Positions 1 through 11,320 of a DNA stretch of 35,120 nucleotides are shown piece by piece (position 1 is the stretch's first letter; each line of letters opens with the position of its first letter). The stretch comes from Gnomoniopsis sp. IMI 355080 (taxonomy: Eukaryota; Ascomycota; Sordariomycetes; Diaporthales; Gnomoniaceae), in the NCBI GenBank assembly GCA_027946555.1, contig JAPEVC010000304.1, positions 1-35,120 of the forward strand. The letters are read 5' to 3'. The position numbers and the translations under genes were made by a program. The notes under the pieces are model-generated. The model made no database searches and was not told where the DNA came from. It was given only the letters and a program-made list of their open reading frames with translations.

Positions 1-209
1 CCCCCCCCCGGCCACCTTCGACCTGCAACCTCCAGTGAAAGCGAAGCTCTGTCTTCCTCGGATCTAAACATCGTCGCCCGTCTCTTCATCAACACACCTC
101 CGCAAATCTTGTTCTTGGCCCGTTTCCACTGCATTTCTCCGACAGCACACTGTCCTATTTCGATCCTCTGCCCTCTCAAAGAAATATTCGCCTGCTGCCC
201 TCAAGCATC
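1..209 (+). other. 5' flank and leader of RPN2
   Basis: This is pyrimidine-rich DNA upstream of the RPN2 start. The short open frame that begins here (109-342) overlaps the real first exon in another frame and shows no protein-like composition, so I do not call it. The window begins with nine C residues. No TATA box is evident. Confidence 0.5.
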
Positions 210-3200
210 ATGCCCGGCCTTGTCACGGCGACCGGAGTGTTGGGCTTCCTATCCGATGACGAACCCGAGCTCAAGGTCTTTGCCCTGCAGACCCTCAACG
301 ATGATATCGACACTGTTTGGACAGAGGTCGCTGGTGCCCTGAGTCAAATGTGCGTTGCTGCCATCTTATCTTGCCATTGCCCAAACTAGCTCTCCTGATT
401 GACACGCTGACTTATCCGTCACAGTGAGGCTCTGTATGAGGATGAAGCCTTTTCCGAGCGCCAGCTGGCCGCCCTTGTCCTTGCCAAGGTCTACTATCAT
501 CTCCAGGCTTACAATGAGAGTATGACTTTCGCCTTGGCCGCCGGTGACCTGTTTAAGCTCGATTCTCCTGGCGAGTTCGAGGAGACCATCATTTCAAAGT
601 GCGTCGACCAATACATCGCCATCTCCTCCTCGAGCCATACCCCGTCCCACCGTTCCAACGACGACGACCTGCCTGCCCTCGAGACGACCTTTGGTGCTGC
701 CCTTCCCGACGGCTCGTCTCTCGTCTCGCCAACTACACCCTTCTCTCAGTCCGCTCTGCCCTCCAAATCGCTGCTCTCGCGCGATTCCACCGACAATGCT
801 ATCCTCGACCCCACCTTCCAGCATGCCGGCAATGACGGAAGGTCGAGCTCCATTACGTCTCTGCCTGACAAGACCTCCGAGCTCGCTCTACAACGTGTCA
901 TTGAGCGTCTGTTTGAGGCCTGCTTGAAGGAGGGTCGCTACCGTCAGGTCGTGGGAATTGCCGTTGAGGCCAAAAACTTGGCTGTCTTGAGAAGAGTCAT
1001 CAAGCGCGCCAGCGACGATGAGAAGCACGCCAAGGGGAAGTCGCACGAGTCTACCCAGGACCCTGCAGAGGAGTTGATGGAGTACGCGTTGAGCATTTGT
1101 ATGGACATTGTCCAGGAGCGCAGCTTGCGCACCGAGATGTTGAGTTTGATCCTCGAATTGTTGAACGACATACCGAACCCCGATTACTTCAACATAGCCA
1201 AGTGTGCTGTCTATCTTGACTCGGATGAGGAGGTGTCCAAGATGCTACGCCAGCTAGTCAATAAGGACGATGCCCTTGCTACCGCCAACGCCTATCAAAT
1301 TGCCTTTGACCTATACGACAACGGTACTCAGGAATTTTTGGGCAAGGTAATCAATGCCCTCCCTTCCGGCGAGCCTTCCAAGACAGCGGGTTTGGAGAAG
1401 GAGGGCGGGCAGGCCGCTGAGAGCGAGCCTCTTCTCAGGGATCAGGAGCAAGCTTCCCAGGAGGACATCCCCGAGAACTTGGCCAAGGCCTACAAGAACA
1501 TCCGCTCTATTTTGAGTGGTAGCAAGACCATCAAGCTCAACCTGGAGTTCTTATACCGGAACAACCACACCGATTTGAGCATTTTGAACAAAGTCCGAGA
1601 CAGCCTCGAGGCCCGCAATTCCATCTTCCACACCGCTGTGACGTTCTGCAATGCCTTCATGAACGCGGGCACTACTCACGACAAATTCTTCCGCGACAAC
1701 CTCGAATGGCTCGGCAAAGCTGTCAACTGGTCCAAGTTCACTGCCACTGCCGCACTGGGTGTGATACACCGTGGCAACCTGACGCAATCTCGCAAGCTCC
1801 TCGAACCATATCTTCCACGTCCCAGTGGCATGAACAGTGGTTCTATCTATAGCCAAGGAGGCGCTCTGTACGCATATGGCCTCATCCATGCCAATCATGG
1901 CGCGGACGCCCTCGAATATCTGCGTGATCAATTTACGGCCGCCGAGCAGGAGGTCATTCAACACGGCGGTGCTCTAGGTCTTGGTATCGCAGGAATGGCG
2001 ACTGGTTCCGAGCCCATCTTCGAGAACCTCAAGGATGTGCTTTTCGCCGACTCTGCCCTGAATGGCGAGGCTGTTGGCCTGGCTATGGGTCTCATCATGT
2101 TAGGTACTGGCAACGCAAACGCATTGCAGGTCATGTACACCTACGCCCATGATACAACGCATGAGAAAATTGTCCGTGGTTGCGCGATCGGGATGGCTTT
2201 AATCATGTTTGGGCGCCAAGAGGGTGCTGACGTGATGATTGAGGGACTACTCCATGACCCTGACCCAACGCTGCGGTATGGAGGTATCCTCACCATCGCT
2301 ATGGCGTATTGTGGTACTGGAAGCAACAAGGCTATCCGTAAGTTGTTGCACACCGCTGTCAGTGATGTCAACGATGACGTCCGCCGTATCGCAGTCATGT
2401 CTCTTGGCTTCATCCTGTTCCGCAAACCGGGCAGTGTGCCTCGTATGGTCGAGCTGCTCTCCGAATCCTACAATCCTCACGTTCGGTACGGGTCCGCCAT
2501 GGCCCTTGGTATCTCTTGTGCTGGCACCGGACTAGATGAGGCCATTGACCTCTTGGAGCCAATGATGAAGGATCCTACGGATTTCGTTCGTCAGGGTGCC
2601 CTCATATCCCTTGCCATGATCATGGTTCAGCAAAACGAGGTGATGAACCCCAAGGTGGCAGCCATCCGCAAGACACTAAAGAAGGTGGTTGGCGACCGTC
2701 ACGAGGATGCCATGACCAAATTTGGCGCATCTCTCGCACTGGGCATCATTGATGCTGGAGGCCGCAACTGCACAATCGGGTTGCAAACACAGACAGGCAA
2801 TTTGAACATGCCCGCTATTGTGGGAATGGCTGTCTTTACCCAGTATTGGTACTGGTTCCCCTTCACGCATTTCCTGTCACTGTCCTTCGTCCCCACGTCC
2901 ATCATCGGCCTGGACCACGAGCTTGACATTCCCAGTGTCAAGTTCCACAGTGCGACAAGACCTAGCCTCTTTGACTACCCTCCGGAACAGGAGATCAAGG
3001 CCGAAGAGGGTCCGACTTTGGTAACTACGGCCGTTCTGTCTACTACCGCACAGGCCAAGAGACGAGCACAAAAGAAGGAGAAGGCAGCCCGACGTGAGAG
3101 CATGGACATAGACACGCCCACCGCGGCCAAGGTCGCCACTACGTCTGGAGACAAGATGGATATAGATGACGACAAGTCTAAGAAGCCTGCCGACGAGCTC

Positions 3201-3870
3201 AAAGAGAAGAAAGAGGGCGAGAACGAGAAGGAGGTCTCTGCTACCCCCGATCCGAGAAAGAAGGCTGAAAAGGAGAAAATTGGCTACGAGATCGAAAACA
3301 TGTCCCGTGTTCTGCCCGGCCAACTGAAGTATATCAGTTTTCCTGCGGGACGTTATAAGCCCGTGAAAAAGGTTAGTCATGTCCTCATCCCTGTATCTTG
3401 CGTTGTTCTAATACTGATCTGTATGTGCGCAGCCTACCGGTGGGCCCCTTCTGCTCCAGGACACCCAGCCTGACGAAGCCAAGACCCTGGTTGAAGAGAA
3501 GCTGAAGAAAGTCACCACTGAAAAGGCTCCCGTCGCCGGACAGACGCCTGGTGGTGCAAGCAGTGGTGGCAGATTCGGTCGCCAGTCCGCGTTGGCAGAT
3601 GTCGGCGACGATGCCCTTGCCGAGGCGCTGCGCGCAGCCATGCGCGACGGCTCAGGCGGCAGTGCTGCGCTCAACGAGATGCTGCGTGCGTCAGCCGCTG
3701 CCCGCAACATGCCCGACTTGTTTGGTGGTGGCCCCGGTTCCGGGGAAGGCGCATCTGCCGCTGCGGGTGTTCTTACGGCTGTCGACGAGGATGAGGAGGG
3801 TGCCGAAGAGGCAGCAATGCCTGGTGAATTTGACTACTTCACCGACAACGAAGACGAGGAGGAATTGTAA
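210..3870 (+). CDS. RPN2: 26S proteasome regulatory subunit RPN2 (PSMD1 family)
   Basis: Largest non-ATPase scaffold subunit of the 19S regulatory particle. In the known family it binds the ATPase ring and ubiquitin-receptor subunits in nucleus and cytosol. I read three exons: 210-349, 425-3371 and 3433-3870. The introns are 350-424 (GTGCGT..ACAG) and 3372-3432 (GTTAGT..GCAG). The product is about 1174 residues. The N-terminus starts MPGLVTATGVLGFLSDDEPE, typical of fungal RPN2. Proteasome/cyclosome (PC) repeats fill roughly residues 450-830, for example YGGILTIAMAYCGTG, VRYGSAMALGISCAGTG and VRQGALISLAMIMV. They are followed by a charged Lys/Glu/Asp-rich insert, the segment PTGGPLLLQDT just after the second intron, and an acidic tail ending near EFDYFTDNEDEEEL. 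The second intron was placed by restoring that conserved segment; reading through it would stop at 3473. A Ser-rich loop near residues 110-180 looks like a lineage insert. The gene is convergent with the next one, with 177 bp between the stops. Confidence 0.96.
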
Positions 3871-4047
3871 GAGTAAACAGACTCATGTATATTACTTGGA
3901 GCGACGATGCACTGGTAAGGCAGATAACATAGACCTCGAAGTGTTGCATGAATAGACGTGCTTTTTGGCTTCGACACGTTTGCAGTCGCCTTACTGGCTG
4001 ACCTTGTTCTGTGTATACTCAAACGGGCAGCTCTGCATATGCCCCCA

Positions 4048-5657
4048 TCAAGACCGTCTCGTCTTAGCCTCGCATTCCTCGACCATTTTAACCACAAATT
4101 GCCACGATCCGTACAGCTCATACCATCCCAGCTTTAACCAGGCCGTCTTCGGGGCTTCCGCCACCACATACGCATGTCGCAGCGCCTCCAGCACCCATAG
4201 ATTGTGGCCCGATTTCACCGTCATGCTCCGGCAGAATACCCGAATGTCGGCAGCTGTACCGGTGAGAGATCTGTCACAGAAAGACTCTGTTTTGTTCACC
4301 GGCTCCTGTGAGTCGGCTGCGAGTCGCCAGCGGAGGGCGAGCTGCGTGCTGGCGGTCATTGTGTAACGCTGGGTGGGCTGGCCTTGGTCGTGGAGAGTAA
4401 GCAGGGACGCATTGACGAGTTCCCTGATGGCATTTTTGTTGCGGGAGCTAGGATATGTTAGCAGGTATGTATCTTGAGAGTGTGTTGAGCGTAGGAGGGC
4501 GGTTTCATCACTTACGCTCCACGCGGGTTTCCTTTTTTCGAAGTCTCCATGAGAAAATCCAGGCTGACGCCATACTGTGTCATTTGAAATGACGGTGGGG
4601 GCATCATAGGTGCCAAAGCGGCTGCCACGGGCATTGAACAATCAAGGAAGGTGAAGCGGCGAAGTATATTCCACGCCCGTGTTGTGAGACCTCGATCACG
4701 AAGCGAGGTCTCACTGCACTGCGCCTGCACAAAACACTCCCGTGCAGCGGCATGCTGCAGCACAGGAACCAGCTCGCCAGAGACAGTGTCCCAATCTAGG
4801 ACTCTGATCACTTGCTGCACGTTCTGTAAGTCAGAGAAGAATGATGGAAACTTCATGACATGGAGAGCAACTCCCGGGCTTTACGATCTCTTGGCCAGTG
4901 ACTAAGACCATGAACGAGGGGAAGGTGCGTATTGGGAGATGAGACTCACCAGGGCGTCCCTATGGGCCTTCTCCTTCTCCTCCATGCGCCACCTCACCTC
5001 CTTCGCCTTCTTCCAGTCCTCTTCGGCTTTCTCGTGTGCCATCAGCCGCTCACGCAACTCGGGCGTGGAAGACAGACTCAGCGTCTTGGGTAAGCTGGCC
5101 AACTCGCGGATAAGCTCACCCAGTTGTGGCGATGAAGGCACATGCTCTGTAGGCTTACGATCTGCCTGAGCGTGCAATCTGCACAGCTCGTATTCCAGCT
5201 CGCGGCGACGGTACCAGCCATGCAAAGTCTCAAAATCGGCAAATAGAGCGGCCCTGGCTTTCTCGCTGTCGTGGGCTGGGTATTCGGCGAGGATGGAGGT
5301 GAGGAGACGCGTAAGGTCGTCCTTGGTGATGGAAAGGCTGTCGTCGGGGGCGGTGGATGGCCCGCCGAGTGTATGGGGCAACCAGTCGACGTATTTGGGG
5401 AGTGAGTCCTCAAGGTTCCGGAGGTGGGCCACGAGTGAGGAGGAAAAGATCAGAAAGTCGCAGTGAACGGCCGCAATGGCCGCCACGAGGCTGGCGGAGA
5501 TCTTTCGGATAGAGACTAGTTCTTGTTCAGTAGGAGAGGAGACCTTGGCCAATTCCTTGAGAAGAGTTCGGCTGTTCCGGTATATTTGTCGGAAGCAAGC
5601 CCAGAAAGACTGCTCCAAGCCCTCTGTGGCCTGTGCTGGTGGGGGATAGGATGCCAT
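4048..5657 (-). CDS. Conserved-looking fungal protein of unknown function, about 471 aa
   Basis: I do not recognise the family. Three exons join cleanly in frame: 5657-4950, 4823-4516 and 4447-4048. Intron 1 (4949-4824) has GTGAGT..TTACAG and phase 0. Intron 2 (4515-4448) has GTAAGT..CCTAG and phase 2. The start is the first ATG, reading MASYPPPAQATEGLEQSFW. Residues 1-120 look alpha-helical, with a hydrophobic stretch around ISASLVAAIAAVHCDFLIF that is probably a helix-bundle core and not a membrane segment. Residues about 200-236 are a charged Glu/Lys/Arg-rich helix, probably coiled coil. The C-terminal half is mixed, with many Trp and Leu (WDTVSGELVPVLQHAA; HNLWVLEALRHAYVVAEAPK). There is no signal peptide and no catalytic motif that I can name. 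The splice joins and codon texture support a real gene; the function is unknown. Confidence 0.82.
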
Positions 5658-7243
5658 CTTCTGTGTTGATCACTGAAGTGGTGTTGCAAACTTTGAAGTG
5701 CGTCTTTGAAAGGCTCTTTGGGCAAAACACGTGGGCACCTTCATCGTTGCAGTCATGTGATAAGCATGTTCTCGCTTCGTGAGGGCATGGAGTCGCTGGT
5801 GAGAGGAGGGTGGCTCTGTATCTGGGGTCTTCTGTAGACTACACAGTATAGGGAGGGCGACACTCTCGGACTCGACACCTTCGGCGTTGTCCTGGTTGCT
5901 ACCAAACACCAAGCAGAAGAAGTGTGCTGCTTTCATGGTGTAGATGGTGTACTCTGATGCATAGGCGTACGGAGCTTGTGCATACATACAACTATCATTT
6001 TACTGCCAGTGGACCTACTGGGCCTCTATGCCCTTGTGCTATCTGGAATGTAGACAGGTACTGACAGGCTTCTTCTATATAATAGTTTCGTTTCAACAGA
6101 AAAATTTAGTAAATATTTGGCAATTTTTAAGAATGCGAAGCCTTCAATGTTATTAATACTACCTAGCCGAATGCTTATGACAGGAGGACGCGGTAATGTA
6201 TGGGAGCTGGTTCTGCTGGTCAACTGCACAATTTTCAATCCATTATGCCTAAACAATACTGGATAGGCGCTTGCTTCATGCTCTATGATGTTCAGGCAAG
6301 TACGGGCTTCAAGCTTCCCAAGCAGAGCAACGCTTCCATGCAATTGTACGAGTGATTCTAGATGAGTTAGAATCGAGTACATGCCTCCACATGGACATCA
6401 GCCTCCTTCTGTCAGAGTCCAGATGAGTGCTCCCTTATTTTCCATATTCCTGGTTATCACCTGTAGGAAATCTTAGTGAACTGTAACAACAAAGGCTAAG
6501 TACATTACCTTGTCAGGCAGGACTAAACGGCGGAATCTTGACAGTAGAATAGAGTTGCCTGAGCTAAGCTAAGCCGCAGGAGACTAATGGACAATGCCTA
6601 GCATGCTTAAGACGGTTGTGCGAGATACAGCCGGCAAGACCCAGTTCATAGCGTTTCACAATATTTCAAATGATACACATACATTTATTCTGAGTGAGGC
6701 TGGTTCTTTTGTAAGGCAGATGATTGTGTTGCATATGTTGTCCGCATGCGGAGATTTTGGGTGAGGTGCGGCTAATCGGCCTTGTTGTTCCAGGTTGTCT
6801 CCCTTGCTTCAAAGGCCCACCAGACCAAGTAATTCATCCAGACCATCTTTGTCCTTCATCAAGTCCCGACCATACGTTGCTTCCACAAAGAACCTGGTTT
6901 CTTCCCACATTGTCCTCAGGGTTGGGTGTATGGCTGGTCTCTGGTGTTGGTCTTCCGGAATTGGCTGAGAGATCTGTCTGAGTCCCACCTCTACAATAGA
7001 ATTCCTTTGTTATCCATCTCAATGATTCGGTTGCTTGCAGTCAGCTTGGACTTCTGCTGCTGGATTGACATTCTTCTTGTCTTTGCTGTCCATGTTTTCT
7101 CGTCGTCTTTTTCTTCTTGTCTTAGGGGTTTTCTGTTCCACTTCCCCAGTCCTTTGCATTGCAGCACATCTCAACCTTGAGTCCTGACACTTGTGGCCCG
7201 CATGCCAAGTTACCCAAGTTGATCTTTTCCTATCTTCTCAAAT
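5658..7243. other. Intergenic spacer, AT-richer in its middle
   Basis: This 1.6 kb lies between two divergently transcribed genes, so it should hold both promoters. The part from about 6040 to 6720 is visibly AT-richer than its surroundings. A 118-codon minus-strand open frame (6026-6382) starts with ATG but resembles nothing I know, and I leave it uncalled. The last 220 bp before 7244 are T/C-rich, as expected for a fungal leader. Confidence 0.4.
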
Positions 7244-10200
7244 ATGAGTTGGTACTTGTTTGGCGATCGTTCTGCAAACGAAGCGCTCGAGCCACGACTT
7301 ACTTTGGCTCCTCAAGCCCAGCAGAACACCGACAACCAGACACAAGCCTTGCTGACCGACAGGGAGAAATGGCAGAGATCGAAGCAACGATGGGTGCCAG
7401 GCATCAAGCCTGCCGATGAAGCTTTTACGACCAGGTACAACTATTTCCTAGAGGAGCTGAAAACAAAATCACCCGAGGCTGTTGTCACAAATGACTTCTC
7501 CAACCATGAAGTCCGCAAGTTCCTCAATGGTTACGTCGATAAGCAACGCTTCAAAGCCATAAGCGTTCTGCAGATGACCGAGAAAGATCTTTACCGAGAT
7601 CTTCTGGAATCTTCCGACTACGAGGACGTTGAAGCACGCTGTTCACCTCTTGCTTTGAAGTTGACCATGATGTACTTTGGGCTCCCAGTGGCGCCAATGG
7701 CGTTCACTGATCCCCTGCAGGCTTCCGGAGAGACTCCTTTCGGAAATCTGTTCTTCTCGTCAGGGCTGAATGAGGGTGAAGATGAATTCGACGATCAAGA
7801 CTTGAGCTTCGTTCCGGAGGAATTACGTCCGCTCCGGTTCCTAAATTACTACGACAAACGTGGCCACGGGAAGGACAATGCTCACAGTCAGTCTCCACCC
7901 GGTTAGAATCGTGTCCAAATACTTGCTGACTTGGTGACCTGCAGTGAACCCAGAGAAGACTTACGAGCTGTTCTACGGCATTCCTATGGTGGTACCAACC
8001 CATGAATTGATGACCCGGATGCACCTCCGTGGCGCAGGGATCAATGATGCCTCGGACAATCAAGACTTCGTCACGGATGGTTCCACCGATGGACTGCTCT
8101 CCGCGGTGACCCCCTCAAGTCCAGGAAGCACCAATATAACTCGAGTCAGCCCGCACCTTGTGCTCCACGAGGGGGAGGAGGGTGCCAATGCTGGTGGACA
8201 AATCTATCTCTGGGGTCTATCTGGTCGTACAGTCTTCTCGTACTTCGACGCAAGGTCCTTCTTCTCGGCTATTGATCGCATTCTGGGTCTACAAAAACGC
8301 AGCGATGGAGAAAACTATGCCGGCATTACCATCTCCCTGTTGTCTCATCCTAAGGGTGAACGTGGGCCATGCCATGTTCTCGCAAGCGACCAGTGCTTTC
8401 TGGGCCGATCTGAAGAGGAAGAGCTCAATTTCTACAGGACTTGGCTGGACACTGTACAGTACTTCGATGATCAGATTGAGGACGGGAATGCTTTGGACAT
8501 CTGCGTTGCCCGACTTTCTGAAGACATTCATTTCTCGGACATGCAGAATGACTTGGCCTACCGGCCGTCTCTGGAAGATGACAGAGTCGTCGCATTCTCC
8601 TTGTCAAATGACAGTAACGGTGCTCTTTCATACCTCTCCATGAGCGACAACGTCAATTCTCAAACCACTGCTGCACAGTATCAAGCATGGTTTAGATCTC
8701 TATGGCGCACGCTATCGTACCCTACCGAGGATCAGTTGAAAACCTACTCGATTGGGTCGAGCCAAGTCCTCCCACCTCAGATATGCCTCATGAGCATCAC
8801 AGGTGCAGATGCAAGCGAGGACGAGGACCACCACTGGTTCTCGTCCGATGTGGGACCCTCGCGTGAGGCATGGGAATACTTCACTCAGGCATATCATGTC
8901 AAAGGTTGCAGAGAGTTTGTTCTCAACGCGATCCCGAGCACGGATCCTCGAGCATCTCTCCTCAGTGCCCACGCCGCAACAACAGACTCAGTCGCTACTG
9001 ACGTTGCGCAAGTCGATCAAAATTTGCAGGAGCGAGATCGCCAATTTTACTGGGGATGTCACAGTCATATTGACGACGCCATTGCTTTTCAGGAGACAGA
9101 TCAGCCTCAAGCAGAAGCTACGGCAGGACGGTCATCCCAACTCAGTCCCCTGGGTCGACCGGTCAAAGGAGCACAATTGGATGATTTTGCGAAAGGCAGG
9201 GCATTCCGCGAGTGGTCTTATGCCCATCCACTCTCTATTCACATGCGGGGGCAACACCCATCTATTCCCATCAATGCACCACCCTTGGAAACCATTCTGA
9301 AGACACCAGGCATAAGAGAAAGTGCTTCTGACTCTGTCCCGGTCATAAGCACACAAGTTTTGACCCCCACTGAGCAGCGACGCCTGCAAGAGACGGTGTT
9401 CGAAATGCGAAGTTTGGCCCTGAACCGCGCCCAGCCATGTCCTTTCAGACCATGCAACAAGCACTTTGCCATTGACGACGCGGGCAGACAGCACTTTCGA
9501 GAACACATCCAGAGCATGCACTCCGATGAGAAATGCCCTTTTTGTGATGATAAAATGTTCGGAAAGTACGGCGAGCAGGCCAAGCGACAGCACTTCTACG
9601 AAAAACATGTGTACTTCTTTAGTCACAAGGATGATTTACATTTGAACACTGTGTTCGAGGTGAAATGCAAGCAACTGACAGACGAGAGGGAGGCAAAGTG
9701 GAACTTTTGTGCTCGTTGTGGTCGCGACCACAATCAGCTCAACGTGAAGGGCGATCGCGCACAGCACGATAACATGTGTTTCCCAGGTGTGACAGAGGAA
9801 GAGACACGACGCAGATATTGCGTTGACTGCGGCGGTAACACCAGTGTTGCCACCAGTGGTGCAGTGAAGCATGTGTGTACACTGGATCCATCCGCAGATT
9901 CACATACGAGGCAAGTGCATTGCCAAAAGTGCGCTTTGCCAACACACAAGCTCGCTCGATCTTACGCAGAGAAGCATCTGGCCCGATGCAGGGGTTCCAA
10001 CAGTAACAAAGCTCACTGGTGCCCCTGGTGTGGCCAAGATCTTATAATCTATTCGCGCACACAAAGCTATAAGCACCTAGACGAGTGCAGATACAAGCCA
10101 CCGACCGGCGAGGGCCCTATCAACACCATCACCGGCGAGGCAAGCGAAAGTCCGAACGACGGGCGAATGACAAGACACTGGGAAAAGCGGCGCTGCTTCA

Positions 10201-11320
10201 CCACAAACGAGGCCCGCAATATCGTACAGGTCCCCAATGAATGTCTTGTCAAAGGCTGCGCCAAAACGAACTTGCAAGAGCTCCATGCAGCCGCCCTTTT
10301 GGACCATTACAGCACTGAGACTCATGCCAATGCAACAGACAGATTGAGATTCTGTCCGATATGTAATCTCGACTTTGTGCAACGCGAATGGACTGACAAA
10401 CAACAGAAAGTGAACCACTTCAAGGATCACGTCGAAGAACGTGAGAAACGGATCAAATTAGACCTTGAGATTGCAAAAGCACCCAATAAGCTTGATGCAG
10501 TGATCTTGGAGAGGATCAATCTCAGGAATCAAGATGAATTTGCGTCGAAGAGGAAGAATGGCACCCCGTACCAAGCTGAGGGCCAAGTTCTCTCATTGAA
10601 GCTAGAAAGAGACATTGAAATACTGTTGGAGGATCAGAACAGAGCGAAGCAGGAAGCTGAGGTCCGCTTTAATTCGCTCCAGGCGAGTCTTAGTAAGTGT
10701 TCAATTTGCATCTACCCATCTTTCCCAGCTCCCTAACTTATTCATGTCAAGAAACCCTGCTGGACGCCTTCGCACAAGATCGTACAGCAAAACGCTCCCG
10801 TGAACCTACGCCCGGAGCAGACGTGTTGGGCACGGGTTCGTCCAAGCGACAGAGGACCGAGCCGATCGATCCCCATACTCCCCATGCCCTGTCCTCTGAC
10901 CAAGGCTCCTGGGTCACCACCCCTTCCACTGGATCCAGCGGAGCGATCATGACGCCGTCGGATGATAACGGCCCTACTGGTGGTGACTGTGGCTCTGAGC
11001 CACCATCTTCCACCTCCAGACCCCTTAGACCATTGACTTCACCACCGGTCCCAAATTCAATACGGTCTTCCATTCGAACTCGAGATGATCACATGCCAGT
11101 GAGCCCCAATGCAAATCAGCATCAAGTGGACGAATCCACATCGGCTACAGCTCCGATCACTTTGGCATCGAAACTGCGCCAGTCGAAACTGGCAGCTCAT
11201 TCCGGGGAGTCCGGCACAAGACCAAGAGCCACTCGAGCTCAGGCCGCACGCAGTGGAAGAGCTGAGCGGGTGGTTGCGGAGGACCAAGAGAGTGCTGAGG
11301 AAGAGCTCGAGGGGCAGTGA
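7244..11320 (+). CDS. Large protein with about eight Cys/His zinc modules, coiled coil and basic C-terminus
   Basis: No family recognised. Three exons: 7244-7886, 7945-10692 and 10752-11320. Introns 7887-7944 (GTCAGT..GCAG, phase 1) and 10693-10751 (GTAAGT..CAAG, phase 1) restore one frame, giving about 1319 residues. The start MSWYLFGDRSANEALE is the first in-frame ATG. Residues 1-700 show no motif I can name and include acidic stretches. From about 713 a dense zinc array begins: C713/C718/H735/H740; C745/C748/H764/H769; then four CCHC modules (C803/C806/H822/C826; C840/C843/H857/C859; C874/C877/H892/C896; C907/C910/H925/C929). Two more C2H2-like modules follow, starting at NECLVKGC and FCPICNLDF. 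A charged Leu/Glu helix (about 1060-1130) is a likely coiled coil. Low-complexity Ser/Pro sequence with basic clusters (AKRSREP, SSKRQRTEP) suggests nuclear import. A nucleic-acid or chromatin role is inference only. Confidence 0.85.

Noticed and set aside
1..20. Possible Rpn4/PACE-type proteasome control element (GGCCACC) upstream of RPN2
   Set aside because: Only a core of about six bases matches and the flanking consensus is missing; too weak to call.
109..342. Open frame overlapping the start of RPN2
   Set aside because: It lies in another frame over the leader and first RPN2 exon, and its composition is not protein-like.
6026..6382. 118-codon minus-strand open frame in AT-rich spacer
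   Set aside because: Starts with ATG but matches nothing I know and has no supporting splice or motif evidence.
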